DNA of 64,000 nucleotides from Jeotgalibacillus malaysiensis (GCA_000818095.1 CP009417.1:496001-560000), one strand, 5' to 3'; positions 38,426 through 47,078 are shown, counted from the stretch's first letter. The notes: generated by a model from the letters alone, not told the origin. Numbers and translations: made by a program.

Positions 38426-39337
38426 ATGAAAGTTCAAACGAACGTACCAAAACAAAAGATGACAGCAAAGGATTATGTGGTGACCACACTTCATTACATT
38501 GTCCTCACGATTGCATCATTGTTTGTAGCGACAGCCGTCGAATTGTTTCTCGCACCAAATGGTCTCGTTGATGGAGGGGTGACAGGGCTTGCCATCATGG
38601 GAGAAGAGCATTTTAACATTCCGCTTGAGGTTATCTTCTTCGGATTGAATATGCCTATTCTCATTTTTACAGCTCGATTACTTGGAAAGAAATTCTTTTT
38701 CCGTTCGCTATATTCACTTTTGGCAACTCTTTTATTCCTTGCGAAGTATCCAATACATGTGGCGGTAACGGATTCTGATATCCTCATCGTATTGTATGGT
38801 GGGATTATTTTAGGTCTTGGGATTGGACTCGTGATTCGCTTGGGTGGTGCAATCGATGGTGTTGAAATGATTGCGGTATGGCTCCAGGAAAAATATAAGA
38901 TTGGTGTCAGTACAACCATCTTTGTCGGCAATTTGTTTGTATTCGGACTATCCATCTTTGTGTTTGGTCTTGAATCAGCGATGCTTTCCGTTGTCGTCTT
39001 TTATACCGTCATGAAAGTCATTGACAGCGTGGAAGAAGGGTTCCATCAACACAAGTCGCTGATGATTATCTCCAAGAAACATGAGGAAATCACACGGGCT
39101 TTGACAGAAGATATGCATCTATCGATTACGGTTCTTTGCGGAAAAGGCGGGTACAGTGGTGAAGAACAAGTTGTTCTGTATTCCATTGTAAACAAATTCC
39201 TTTATAGCAAAGCACGTGACATCATCATGCTGATTGATGAGGATGCAATTATCGAAGCAAGCACCGTAACAGAAACCAATGGTCTTGGTCGTCATGAACT
39301 TAAAGACCGAATGATGAAGAAAATGAAAAAAGCGTAA
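38426..39337 (+). CDS. YitT family membrane protein
   Basis: 303 aa from ATG 38426 (AAAGGAG 9 nt upstream). Five to six membrane helices with YitT/DUF161 blocks ('APNGLVDGGVTGLAIMGEEH', 'YGGIILGLGIGLVIRLGGAI', 'GVEMIAVWLQEKYKIGVST') and a C-terminal DUF2179 domain ('KSLMIISKKHEEITRALTED', 'GEEQVVLYSIVNKFLYSKAR'). Standard length and architecture. Transport function suspected for the family, substrate unknown. Confidence 0.93.
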   Translation: MKVQTNVPKQKMTAKDYVVTTLHYIVLTIASLFVATAVELFLAPNGLVDGGVTGLAIMGEEHFNIPLEVIFFGLNMPILIFTARLLGKKFFFRSLYSLLATLLFLAKYPIHVAVTDSDILIVLYGGIILGLGIGLVIRLGGAIDGVEMIAVWLQEKYKIGVSTTIFVGNLFVFGLSIFVFGLESAMLSVVVFYTVMKVIDSVEEGFHQHKSLMIISKKHEEITRALTEDMHLSITVLCGKGGYSGEEQVVLYSIVNKFLYSKARDIIMLIDEDAIIEASTVTETNGLGRHELKDRMMKKMKKA

Positions 39338-39339
39338 GT

Positions 39340-39371
39340 AAAAGCCTTTCCTTTATGGAAGGGCTTTTTTG
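39340..39371 (+). terminator. Intrinsic terminator
   Basis: AAAGCCTTTCC-TTTAT-GGAAGGGCTTT plus T run. Confidence 0.85.
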
Positions 39372-39377
39372 CAAACA

Positions 39378-39440
39378 AAAAAGAGACACATTGTGGGGAT
39401 GTGTCTCTCTATGCTTGATTGTCGGCGACTACAATCAGGC
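39378..39440 (-). terminator. Two hairpins ending the minus-strand gene
   Basis: TGATTGT/ACAATCA (39416-39437) then GAGACACAT/ATGTGTCTC (39383-39407) followed by a U tract on the minus strand. Confidence 0.8.
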
Positions 39441-39446
39441 GTTTTG

Positions 39447-39839
39447 TTATTTCGCTTCCACAATGGTTTTTGAGCCCAATAAGTCACCCTTATCCGCTTC
39501 AATCCCCATTGACAATTGCTGTGTTGGAACTCCATGATTTGTCGCAAGTTGTTCAACTAGCGGACTTTTACCAGGATATTGTTCCGATGCTTCTTCTTTA
39601 TCAACAACTACAAACTTGAATTTCTTTCCTTTGAAACGGTTTTTAGAGCCTGCAGAACTCACTAACCCTTTCGCCGCAAAGTAAAATACAGCTGTGTTGA
39701 TGACGAATGATAAAACTGATTCGAATGTCGAGTAGCCACCTGTATTTGCTAATACATACAAGAATAATGCTAACCCCGATGTGAGTAATACTTTACGATA
39801 CGCAATCATTGCACCAAAAATAGTTTTTACAGTTTTCAT
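39447..39839 (-). CDS. Membrane protein of unknown function
   Basis: 130 aa. Two or three hydrophobic segments in the first 65 residues ('YRKVLLTSGLALFLYVLANT', 'VLSFVINTAVFYFAAKGLV'), then a basic and soluble tail ('GSKNRFKGKKFKFVVVDKEE'). Leader shows the ACATTTTATTTTAAAAGGAG pattern. Family not recognised. Confidence 0.75.
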   Translation of the reverse strand: MKTVKTIFGAMIAYRKVLLTSGLALFLYVLANTGGYSTFESVLSFVINTAVFYFAAKGLVSSAGSKNRFKGKKFKFVVVDKEEASEQYPGKSPLVEQLATNHGVPTQQLSMGIEADKGDLLGSKTIVEAK

Positions 39840-40044
39840 TAGAAATCCGCTCCTTTTAAAATAAAATGTCTTTTCGACTTTATATATGAAGGTCTATTTG
39901 TAGGAAATAGACACGAACTTTTAAACAAGTTGTTTGTGGGGAACAACGATACCTGTTGATATGTACGAAAGTACGCCATTTGTTAAATAATATTTATTCT
40001 ATACCGGAATCGTATAAATATAACAACTTAAAATCAATTAAAAT

Positions 40045-40058
40045 TTGACTATTGTTTA
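40045..40058 (+). promoter_or_regulatory. Partial palindrome box
   Basis: TTGACTATTGTTTA (two mismatches) 80 nt before the next gene; no convincing -10. The surrounding 300 nt (39840-40138) contain no gene. Confidence 0.45.
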
Positions 40059-40138
40059 AAAATTTTTAAGTGTGGGTAAAAACGTATATGCAAGAAAAGA
40101 ACCGTTTCGATAAAAAATGAAAAAATGGAGGAGATAAT

Positions 40139-40495
40139 ATGAATGAACAAGAACGTAATAAGGTGAGGGATGAAAGAAAGCCAGAAAATCAACAAAATGT
40201 CGTGGTCAATCAGCCGAACCACGAAAAAGAAAACCGTAAAAGCAAAGGCTGGATTGTAGGTATCATTGCTGTCATTGCCATTGTCGTGATTGCCGGTATG
40301 TTGTTCTTAAACAATGACAATGTTGGGAATGAAATGACAACACAACCAACAGAAGAAAATGTACAGAATGACAATGAAGATGTGAATGTAGAGTCTCCTG
40401 ATGTAAATGTGGACATGCCTGATGTCGATACAGAGGGGATTGAACAGAGTATTGAGAACGGAATCAAGGAGGGAGCGGAGTCTGTGACCCAATAA
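40139..40495 (+). CDS. Single-pass membrane protein with acidic tail
   Basis: 118 aa. A polar, Asn/Lys-rich N-terminus (cytoplasmic), one membrane helix ('GWIVGIIAVIAIVVIAGMLF') and an external Asp/Glu/Asn-rich tail containing a near-repeat 'VNVESPDVNVDMPDVD'. Strong GGAGGAG site. No family recognised. Confidence 0.75.
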   Translation: MNEQERNKVRDERKPENQQNVVVNQPNHEKENRKSKGWIVGIIAVIAIVVIAGMLFLNNDNVGNEMTTQPTEENVQNDNEDVNVESPDVNVDMPDVDTEGIEQSIENGIKEGAESVTQ

Positions 40496-40526
40496 AAAAG
40501 AGATGTCATTAAGACATCTTTTTCTT
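40496..40526 (+). terminator. Intrinsic terminator
   Basis: AGATGTC-ATTAA-GACATCT plus T run. Confidence 0.88.
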
Positions 40527-40530
40527 TTTG

Positions 40531-40560
40531 TTGACAGAAGCTATTTTGCATATGATGATA
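40531..40560 (+). promoter_or_regulatory. TTGACA plus TTGCATATGAT promoter region
   Basis: TTGACA (40531-40536) and TTTTGCATATGATGATACAT just downstream, a variant of the TTGCATAGNAT element; serves the ART-HD gene. Confidence 0.5.
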
Positions 40561-40587
40561 CATAATGAGAAAAGGAAGGTGGACACA

Positions 40588-42003
40588 ATGTCCGGAGTTA
40601 AAAAGGCTGGTCACGATTGGGTTGTAAAATCCGTCAACACACCTGTTACTAAATCAGAAATGGTTCCCTATCTAGAATATGCAAAGGAAAACGAACTTGA
40701 TACATCGGAAGTTCAATCATTTTGCGAAAGTGAAAGAATTCAAATTGAACATTTCTATCATCTCAAGGAACATGTTTTTTCTCCTTTTTGTTATTGGGAC
40801 AAGCAATTATTCCAGAGCTTCGCCGCTCTTGACCAAGGATTTTTATCTTGGGATATTATGGCGAATTCATTTTCAGGAAGACTTAAAAAAGTACAACAGT
40901 TGATGAAAGAAAAAAACTACGAATCATTACTAATGATGACAGAAACAATCGGTCAACATCTTGTTTTTGAAACGATTTATGAGGAAATTCCGGTTTCAGA
41001 ACGTTACGAATTATTTATGGATATGCACGTAACACATGATTATGGAATTGATGTTTTTCCTATCGAGTTGGTACGAGACGCTATTTCACATCAGAAAAAA
41101 TCCGAACGAAACCGGGCGATAAAAAGACTTAAAGAGCGGGTAGACGTTCAGGATGGGAAAATCACGGTCTATCGAGGAATGGGTAACGAATCCACTTCAG
41201 TAGAGAAGGCGATGAGCTGGACAATCAGTGAAAAGGTGGCGTACTTCTTTGCGAATCGTTTGGGAAAAGAAGGACGTGTCGTTCAAGGTATTGTTGATGT
41301 AGAACACATCATTGACTATATTACAAGACGAAACGAAGATGAGGTCATCATTCTTCCAGGCAATGTCGTCATTACAGAAGCAGAAGAAATGGTGAGTACT
41401 GAAACCGAGATTCGTTCATTGGAAGAGAGCGGACTTATCACAGAGTATCAGTCCATGAGAGATTACTTCATTAAGTCTGAGTATTATGAGTCTCCCTATG
41501 GGGTACACGGCGTGGGACATGTACGTCGAGTATTGCTCCATTGCATTTCTCTGGCTAACGCCATTGGTCTTTCGGAACAGGAAAGAGGAATCCTCATGTT
41601 GTCTGCATGTTATCATGATATTGGAAGGAAGCATGATGAGGCATGCGAATATCATGGAGAGTGGAGCTTAGAAAAGATGAGAGATTTGGACTTGGATACC
41701 TTCTTCATCGTTCAAGATGGTGATGGTGGAGTATATCCAGAGTATCTCACAGCTGAAGAAATGGAAGCGGTCGAATTCATCATTCGCTATCACTGTAAAT
41801 CGGATGAAGATGGTGTGAACGCAATGAACGATATTCAAGACCCTACGGTCAAAAAACTCGTGCAAAAGCTATTTCCAATCTTTAAAGATGCGGATGCACT
41901 TGACCGGGTGCGTATCAGCGATTTAAATTTGAATTTTCTTCGAACGAAAGAATCTCGTCAGCGGGTCAAATTTGCTGAGGATGTTCTCCTATTTTTGCAA
42001 TAA
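40588..42003 (+). CDS. ADP-ribosyltransferase-like domain fused to an HD phosphohydrolase
   Basis: 471 aa from ATG 40588 (AAGGAAGG upstream). After a helical N-terminal 190 residues, an ART-like domain shows Arg196 in 'ITVYRGMG', Ser210-Trp-Thr in 'AMSWTISEKVAYFFANR' and Glu250-Asp-Glu252 in 'RNEDEVIILPG', the R-S-E signature. Residues 300-471 form an HD domain: His311 ('GVGHVRRVLLHCI'), His343-Asp344 ('ACYHDIGRKHDE'), Asp434 or 436 ('IFKDADALDR'). I know no described enzyme with this fusion. The HD part could reverse or process what the ART makes, or act on a nucleotide signal. Confidence 0.78.
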   Translation: MSGVKKAGHDWVVKSVNTPVTKSEMVPYLEYAKENELDTSEVQSFCESERIQIEHFYHLKEHVFSPFCYWDKQLFQSFAALDQGFLSWDIMANSFSGRLKKVQQLMKEKNYESLLMMTETIGQHLVFETIYEEIPVSERYELFMDMHVTHDYGIDVFPIELVRDAISHQKKSERNRAIKRLKERVDVQDGKITVYRGMGNESTSVEKAMSWTISEKVAYFFANRLGKEGRVVQGIVDVEHIIDYITRRNEDEVIILPGNVVITEAEEMVSTETEIRSLEESGLITEYQSMRDYFIKSEYYESPYGVHGVGHVRRVLLHCISLANAIGLSEQERGILMLSACYHDIGRKHDEACEYHGEWSLEKMRDLDLDTFFIVQDGDGGVYPEYLTAEEMEAVEFIIRYHCKSDEDGVNAMNDIQDPTVKKLVQKLFPIFKDADALDRVRISDLNLNFLRTKESRQRVKFAEDVLLFLQ

Positions 42004-42004
42004 G

Positions 42005-42040
42005 AAAAACGCAAGGGCTCAATGCCTTTGCGTCTTTTTG
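42005..42040. terminator. Bidirectional terminator
   Basis: ACGCAAGGGCTCAATGCCTT... imperfect stem between convergent genes with A and T runs. Confidence 0.8.
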
Positions 42041-42441
42041 TCTTCTTCATGAATCGCTTCCAGCCACCTTTTGAAAAAGGAAAGCTCAAAGAAATTTACT
42101 ACACCATCCGGACATTCAGCGTCATAATGCTTGCCGTTGAATTGAATCCAGCGATGATATCCTTGAATCTGATTTGCTGTTTCCATTGTGTATGGAGCGG
42201 GAGGAAGAGAGTTGGCTTCTAGAAGAAGTTTCTCATCCCATTTGTCGCTTCCATCTCCATTCCATCCTTCATCCATCTCAACAACAAAAAAATCGTTACT
42301 GGTATGTTCAGCACCTTCTACCATGTACTCAATTTCCTCTGCAAACGTAACGCAGAGTCCGTTGTTGATACTTCTGATGTCTGGCAACTGTTCTATCTCT
42401 ACATAATGATTACGAAGATGTCGGATAGCTTCTCCAATCAT
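42019..42441 (-). CDS. Hypothetical protein with possible Cys-His-Asp triad
   Basis: 140 aa. 'INNGLCVTFAEEIEYMVEG' places a Cys at a helix start; 'GYHRWIQFNGKHYDAECPDG' supplies His and Asp in the spacing of papain-like/NlpC-like enzymes, and 'VNFFELSFFKRW' follows. The triad is a reading of conserved-looking residues, not proven. Last gene of a three-gene minus operon. Confidence 0.7.
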   Translation of the reverse strand: MIGEAIRHLRNHYVEIEQLPDIRSINNGLCVTFAEEIEYMVEGAEHTSNDFFVVEMDEGWNGDGSDKWDEKLLLEANSLPPAPYTMETANQIQGYHRWIQFNGKHYDAECPDGVVNFFELSFFKRWLEAIHEEDKKTQRH

Positions 42442-42944
42442 TCTTCAATCTCCGGAAAATCATGAATGGTCGTCGAAATCAATGCACCATTCTCATAAAT
42501 CAAAATATGGTCGCTTGCTGAGCTTACCGAGAATTCCTTATCCGCATACCAACGAATCAGTTCATCGATTTTATCCGTCGCATGTGAGGAATGAACCGTT
42601 AGCAAATTACGGTACGCATCCTCATCGACAATTACCTCACCTTGAATCCCGCCATTTTTCAGATGGTATACGACAGTTGGTTTTTTCTCGAAAGAAAGCA
42701 TGACAACCTGGTTTTGAATCGTTGAAGACTCATTGAAGTGAAGAAGCTGGTCAGCTTTCAATTGACAGAGCCCATCTTCTGAAAGCCCTTCCAGTGTCTC
42801 ACATTGACCCAAAGTATTTGTTGCGTCGAACGTTTCTTCAGCAATCGTCATTCCTTTGAAGGTCTCTACTGAAAAAGTCAATTCATAGTTCATGACATCT
42901 TCTTCCGCCCATCGCTTTACGTTTTCAACTGTTTTGTTTAGCAT
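42438..42944 (-). CDS. Hypothetical protein
   Basis: 168 aa, mixed alpha/beta ('MNYELTFSVETFKGMTIAEE', 'QNQVVMLSFEKKPTVVYHLK', 'VSSASDHILIYENGALISTT'). Overlaps its downstream neighbour by 4 nt and its upstream neighbour by 7 nt, so all three are translationally coupled. No family recognised. Confidence 0.7.
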   Translation of the reverse strand: MLNKTVENVKRWAEEDVMNYELTFSVETFKGMTIAEETFDATNTLGQCETLEGLSEDGLCQLKADQLLHFNESSTIQNQVVMLSFEKKPTVVYHLKNGGIQGEVIVDEDAYRNLLTVHSSHATDKIDELIRWYADKEFSVSSASDHILIYENGALISTTIHDFPEIEE

Positions 42945-43219
42945 GCTTGTTTCTCCTTTTCGAGGTGCTTTTGAATCAGTACACGAGTCATTTGAAGTAC
43001 GCCTTTATTGCGAAGCTTCAACGTCGTTTTTTCATCCTTGTTCAATACACTTTCAGCAAGTTCTTCAATGTCTTTTTCTGAAATTTGTCCCTTGCTTTGC
43101 CATGTCAATTCCTGAATCAGTGTCTTGCGATATGAAATCAGCTCATCTTCTGTAAAGATAGCCGGATTCTTCTTCACGACAACCACCGATTCTTTTTTTG
43201 CCTTTGATTTGCGTGCCAT
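42938..43219 (-). CDS. Small basic protein
   Basis: 93 aa; the second of two adjacent ATGs (AGGAG 8 nt upstream) is chosen. Lys-rich N-terminus ('MARKSKAKKESVVVVKKNPA') followed by helices ('ELISYRKTLIQELTWQSKGQ'). First gene of the three-gene operon. Upstream on the minus strand is TTGCATAACATAAAG, a variant of the second promoter element. Confidence 0.7.
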   Translation of the reverse strand: MARKSKAKKESVVVVKKNPAIFTEDELISYRKTLIQELTWQSKGQISEKDIEELAESVLNKDEKTTLKLRNKGVLQMTRVLIQKHLEKEKQAC

Positions 43220-43311
43220 CATTAGCACTCCTCTCATCTATTAATGCTTTATGTTATGCAAAGAGTTGGTTGGTCATAAGATATCCAATACGGTTGTTAA
43301 GTAAAATATAT

Positions 43312-43341
43312 TTGACAAAAATATATTGTTGCTATTAAAAT
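43312..43341 (+). promoter_or_regulatory. Sigma-A-type promoter of the NERD gene
   Basis: TTGACA (43312-43317), TAAAAT (43336-43341), spacer 18; not palindromic. Confidence 0.6.
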
Positions 43342-43378
43342 TATCTAAGAAACGGTATTAGAATGGAGGGTTTTACCA

Positions 43379-44770
43379 ATGAAAAACAATATAGTTCAAT
43401 TTCTTGTTCGAAATGGGATGAGTATCCTGCGAGGGTTGCGAATGACGAAAGACCAACACTTTTCGTTTCGAGAACAAGTGTTATTTATAGGGGTTCTGAT
43501 TACTGCCTTTATTTTAAATCTTATCTTCCAGCCCTATGGAGATTTTAGTGAATTGTTCTGGGGGTTCTTAGCATGGGTGTTCATAACAAATGGAACGGTT
43601 TTTGCCATTCGAGAGTATTTGATTTATCGAAAAGAATCGGAATATCGAAAGCGGGTATCTTCACTTGGACACCATCTTTACAACCTGGATAAGACAAAGC
43701 CTGAAATGATTGAAATTCAAGAAGAGATTCCTACATGCCATAAGACCAACGACGAAGCGTATCTTCAATACAAGAACGACCTAAATCGCCTGAAAGAGGG
43801 AATTCAGCCTCATACCACAACAGACATTGTGTCAGAAATCTCTGTGATGGACGAATTGAAACCATTGAAAGAAGTATTAAACACAGCCTCTTATAAAGTT
43901 AATGACGTTTTTGGATGTCCCCATTACCAGGTTAAATTAGAGCTTGAAGACTGGTTGATGAAGAATACACTTCCAGTTATCGACTCTGCGAATCAAAAAG
44001 TAGAGTTTCTAAAGAAGGCATTGGAAGAATTAAAGAATGCTAGAATGGCAATTAAAACGGGCGTAGAAGGGGAAATGATGGTTTCGGATTACCTTGAAGA
44101 TTTCAAGGATACATTACTTCCGCTAAACGGCATTCGATTCCAAAGCGACAAAGGTACAGTTGAAAATGATGTCCTACTCTTTACTGAACAAGGAATCTTT
44201 TCTTTAGAAATCAAAAACATTGGTGCGAACGGGTATAAAGTGGTTAAAATTTCTAAGGATGGTTTGTGGTATGACAAAGGCTATCATGATTGGATTCGAA
44301 GCGACAAGGATAAAATTTTCGACCAAGTGAATCGACATACAGCATTAACGGAACGCCTGATTGGAGAGAGCTTTGGGTCTAAAGACAAATACCAAGTGAA
44401 AAGCATGATTGTCATTCCGAATAAAAATCTCGAAATCGAGAACGAATCGATTTTCAATATTGTAAGACCAAATCAAATCGTGCCACTCATTCGTGAAATG
44501 CCCAAAGTATTGACGAGAGAAGAATGTCTGGAGCTTCAAAAATTCTTCATATCAAAAGACATCGGTCAGGCAAAATTTGAACACCTGGATTCAGAAAAAT
44601 TGGTATCAGAGATTTTGAGAGTGTTTGAATCGTTAGTTCAAGATTGTGAATTTCTGAAATCGACGTATCTCATTCAAGAAACCTATGTCGAACATGTAAC
44701 AAATAATAATATCGGGAAATATTTACGTTGGAAATACCTAAACTATAATTCTACGAGAAGTGTCATATGA
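43379..44770 (+). CDS. Membrane-anchored NERD-domain nuclease-like protein
   Basis: 463 aa. Two hydrophobic helices near 30-75 anchor it; a helical linker follows; the NERD domain starts near 220 with 'AIKTGVEGEMMVSDYLED' and contains 'VENDVLLFTEQGIFSLEIKN', the Glu...Asp...Glu-x-Lys core of this restriction-endonuclease-like family. Such proteins are common in plasmids and phage defence-rich regions; substrate unknown. The TGA lies in the terminator loop. Confidence 0.88.
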   Translation: MKNNIVQFLVRNGMSILRGLRMTKDQHFSFREQVLFIGVLITAFILNLIFQPYGDFSELFWGFLAWVFITNGTVFAIREYLIYRKESEYRKRVSSLGHHLYNLDKTKPEMIEIQEEIPTCHKTNDEAYLQYKNDLNRLKEGIQPHTTTDIVSEISVMDELKPLKEVLNTASYKVNDVFGCPHYQVKLELEDWLMKNTLPVIDSANQKVEFLKKALEELKNARMAIKTGVEGEMMVSDYLEDFKDTLLPLNGIRFQSDKGTVENDVLLFTEQGIFSLEIKNIGANGYKVVKISKDGLWYDKGYHDWIRSDKDKIFDQVNRHTALTERLIGESFGSKDKYQVKSMIVIPNKNLEIENESIFNIVRPNQIVPLIREMPKVLTREECLELQKFFISKDIGQAKFEHLDSEKLVSEILRVFESLVQDCEFLKSTYLIQETYVEHVTNNNIGKYLRWKYLNYNSTRSVI

Positions 44771-44784
44771 GACACTTCTTTTTT
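44755..44784 (+). terminator. Terminator containing the stop codon
   Basis: AGAAGTGTC-ATATGA-GACACTTCT plus T run. Confidence 0.88.
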
Positions 44785-44786
44785 TG

Positions 44787-44865
44787 TTGTCATTTTAGAC
44801 AATAGTCAATATAATAAGACGTATTAAACGATAGGGAAACGAAATCGTTTTTATTTAAAAGGAGG
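44787..44865 (+). promoter_or_regulatory. Promoter with box in the spacer, plus leader hairpin
   Basis: -35 TTGTCA (44787-44792) and -10 TATAAT (44810-44815), spacer 17; the box TAGACAATAGTCAA (44796-44809, one mismatch) fills the spacer. Hairpin AACGAT...ATCGTT (44827-44849) precedes TTATTTAAAAGGAGG. Confidence 0.7.
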
Positions 44866-44872
44866 AGAAAGT

Positions 44873-45703
44873 ATGAAAATTGACCATGTAGCAGATATGC
44901 ACATTAATCACTGGGTTCCGTTTATTCCGAATCAATTGAAGTGGGAAAAGAGGACGAGAGAATTCGTTCGGCGTATTTTGAGAAAGAAAACAGGAGAAGT
45001 CCTTGTCCTTGCTGGTGATTTTAGCGAAGTGAACGCACAGACGATTTGGGTACTTGATGAAGCATCGAAGCATTATGAGATGGTGTATTGGACATTTGGA
45101 AATCATGACTTGTATCTTCTTTCCAAACGTGACAACAAGAAATACAAACACCATTCCTTGAATCGGGTACAAGAGGTCATTGAGAAGACTGCTCACATCG
45201 AAAATGTTATCCCGCTCATCCAACGGACACATACGTTCAAAGGAAAAACCTTTGCCGGAGATGTCCTTTGGTATCTTCCGAAATCAATGGGGGATTGGGA
45301 TTTCTACCGGAATGTCTCGAATGATTCAGCCTATATCAAGCATCAAGAGGCGTGGAATATGGATGATGTCGCACGACTTCTCTATAAATCATCTGCTGAT
45401 TGGTATGATGGTCTTGAGGGGCAAGACATTGACGTCATGGTGACGCATGTACCGCCTGTTCATCCGTCCATCTCTCCGTATTCACCGAATGGCTGTTATC
45501 ATTCGACAGTGCCATTTTTAGCCGCTCCACATTGGATTTGCGGTCATTCGCATCTTCAAGGTGTATTTGAAAAGGCTGGGACGACATTCCATATGAACTG
45601 TGTCGGATATCCGAATGCATATGACAATGCCCAGCGATTTGAGTTGCCTGGTGATAAGGTAGACAGTCAGCTTGTCATTGACGTTCAGATGTTTACCATT
45701 TGA
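44873..45703 (+). CDS. Calcineurin-like metallophosphoesterase
   Basis: 276 aa with all metal motifs: Asp8-x-His10 ('HVADMHINH'), 'VLAGDFSEVN', 'WTFGNHDLY', 'VMVTHVPP' and the closing 'ICGHSHLQG'. Cytoplasmic. The family includes nucleic acid end-processing enzymes, nucleotide phosphodiesterases and protein phosphatases; the substrate cannot be read from sequence. Similar stand-alone enzymes occur in large phages and plasmids. Monocistronic. Confidence 0.9.
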   Translation: MKIDHVADMHINHWVPFIPNQLKWEKRTREFVRRILRKKTGEVLVLAGDFSEVNAQTIWVLDEASKHYEMVYWTFGNHDLYLLSKRDNKKYKHHSLNRVQEVIEKTAHIENVIPLIQRTHTFKGKTFAGDVLWYLPKSMGDWDFYRNVSNDSAYIKHQEAWNMDDVARLLYKSSADWYDGLEGQDIDVMVTHVPPVHPSISPYSPNGCYHSTVPFLAAPHWICGHSHLQGVFEKAGTTFHMNCVGYPNAYDNAQRFELPGDKVDSQLVIDVQMFTI

Positions 45704-45717
45704 TAATTAAATTTATA

Positions 45718-45790
45718 TTGACAATAGGCAAAATTATAATTAAACTATTGGTAAGAAATAAAAAATAAACCAACTTATATAAAAGGAGTG
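45718..45790 (+). promoter_or_regulatory. Promoter box plus leader stem
   Basis: TTGACAATAGGCAA (45718-45731, one mismatch), -10 TAAACT (45741-45746, 17 bp), stem TTGGT...ACCAA (45748-45773), then CTTATATAAAAGGAG. Confidence 0.7.
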
Positions 45791-45797
45791 TTCTTTC

Positions 45798-46421
45798 ATG
45801 ACACAACAACTATCCTCAGCAGTCGTTTCCCAAACGACTCAATCCGACCTCGAAGTATTATTGGCACAACTTCAGAAGGAGCCAAATGCAGAATTCCTCC
45901 CGCTTGCGAATAATCCGCATCGATTTATTGAATTCTTGTATTTCCTTCGTCGCCAAACCGGAAACCTTGCTCATAAGGAAAAGATTTCAAATCACTTCAA
46001 GATTACAGAACGTCAAGTTCGATTCTATGCAAAAGCAGGAGAAGAACTCTTCGGTCTCTTCCACTCTCCAGAACCAGGATATGTGGCATTGACAGCACTT
46101 GGGAAACAATTATCATTCAGCCGAAAGGAAGAAGTGGAGCAATTCCTATTTTCTGAAATGAAAAAGTTGCCGATTGTAAAAGCGTTCTTAAATAAAGACG
46201 TCTCGATTGTGAAACCTCAGATTGTTGAGGAAATCCAAAATAATGAAAAATGGGTGGAAGAATACTCATTAGTCAGTATTGAACGCCGAGCAGATACGAT
46301 TCGTTCATGGGTTGACCATATCCAACGAAACGGAAAACCGGTTTCAGAGCGTGAAATCCTTAAATTCGTCAAAGAGAATTCAGCGATTCTTTCAAGCTTG
46401 TTTTCTCGTAGGTCAGCATAA
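45798..46421 (+). CDS. Winged-helix DNA-binding protein
   Basis: 207 aa. Residues 40-90 read as a winged helix ('FIEFLYFLRRQTGNLAHKEK', 'ISNHFKITERQVRFYAKAGE', 'YVALTALGKQL'), like the DNA-binding modules found next to type II restriction or AAA modules. The C-terminal half repeats a second helical unit ('LVSIERRADTIRSWVDHIQR'). It may be a regulator; it is a second candidate for the box-binding protein. Starts 10 nt after AAAGGAG. Confidence 0.75.
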   Translation: MTQQLSSAVVSQTTQSDLEVLLAQLQKEPNAEFLPLANNPHRFIEFLYFLRRQTGNLAHKEKISNHFKITERQVRFYAKAGEELFGLFHSPEPGYVALTALGKQLSFSRKEEVEQFLFSEMKKLPIVKAFLNKDVSIVKPQIVEEIQNNEKWVEEYSLVSIERRADTIRSWVDHIQRNGKPVSEREILKFVKENSAILSSLFSRRSA

Positions 46422-46612
46422 TGATGGGTCTGTCTAATCTGCAACTTGTAGCGATTATCGTTCTTGCTATTCACTTCGTTTGCCTTTCACTAATTGACAA
46501 GGTGCTCAAAAAGAATGTTGTGAAGGAAAGTGTACATGGTCGTATCAACACAATACAACTACTTGTCATCATAAGCTCTTCAATGTTGACAGGATGGATT
46601 CTCTTCACGTAA
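46421..46612 (+). CDS. Small two-helix membrane protein
   Basis: 63 aa, start overlapping the upstream stop (TAATG) and lacking its own ribosome site, so it depends on re-initiation. Two membrane helices ('LQLVAIIVLAIHFVCLSLI', 'LLVIISSSMLTGWILF') joined by a basic loop. Probably a functional partner of the winged-helix protein; no family recognised. Confidence 0.7.
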   Translation: MMGLSNLQLVAIIVLAIHFVCLSLIDKVLKKNVVKESVHGRINTIQLLVIISSSMLTGWILFT

Positions 46613-46637
46613 AAAGACCCTTTAAAGGGTCTTTTTT
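46611..46637. terminator. Bidirectional terminator
   Basis: AAAGACCC-TTTA-AAGGGTCTTT with flanking A and T runs between convergent genes. Confidence 0.88.
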
Positions 46638-47037
46638 AGTTCCATATTTGAATGTGACCATCAGAAGTGACAACAACGTGCTCTGCCATATGACAAGGTT
46701 CATTTGTTGATACTTCTCTAAAGTATTCTGTCATGTACGGATTGTACCAAACGGATTCTCCTGGTGTTGAAAAAACAGTTTCATCCCAATATCCTTCTAC
46801 ATAAGCGTGAACATTCTTTTGTTTCTTTTCAAGAACCTTCTGCCGATTCTTCTCAGACACAATAAAACGTGCCTGTTTCACGACCGCAATGTCTGTATGA
46901 CCGACCACAAGATTGCCTTGCTTAATAGAGATTTTTCCATTATGAAGGTTTCGGTAGAGGCGGACTTTCTTTGAGGGGTCGAGTGTGCGACTTTTATAGG
47001 AGAGATAAGTGGTGACAGTACTGTCTAATTGGTTCAT
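46636..47037 (-). CDS. Conserved phage/plasmid-type hypothetical protein
   Basis: 133 aa from ATG 47037, 9 nt after GAGG. The segment 'VRLYRNLHNGKISIKQGNLV', 'GHTDIAVVKQARFIVSEKNR' and 'KQKNVHAYVEGY' matches a widespread hypothetical family of phages and plasmids in both Gram groups. Beta-rich, function unknown. Preceded by TTGCATAGCATA. Confidence 0.82.
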   Translation of the reverse strand: MNQLDSTVTTYLSYKSRTLDPSKKVRLYRNLHNGKISIKQGNLVVGHTDIAVVKQARFIVSEKNRQKVLEKKQKNVHAYVEGYWDETVFSTPGESVWYNPYMTEYFREVSTNEPCHMAEHVVVTSDGHIQIWN

Positions 47038-47067
47038 ATGAAAACACCTCATTTCAGATTGATAGAA

Positions 47068-47078
47068 TATGCTATGCA
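47068..47078 (-). promoter_or_regulatory. TGCATAGCATA element
   Basis: On the minus strand 30 nt upstream of the gene at 46636-47037. Confidence 0.5.
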
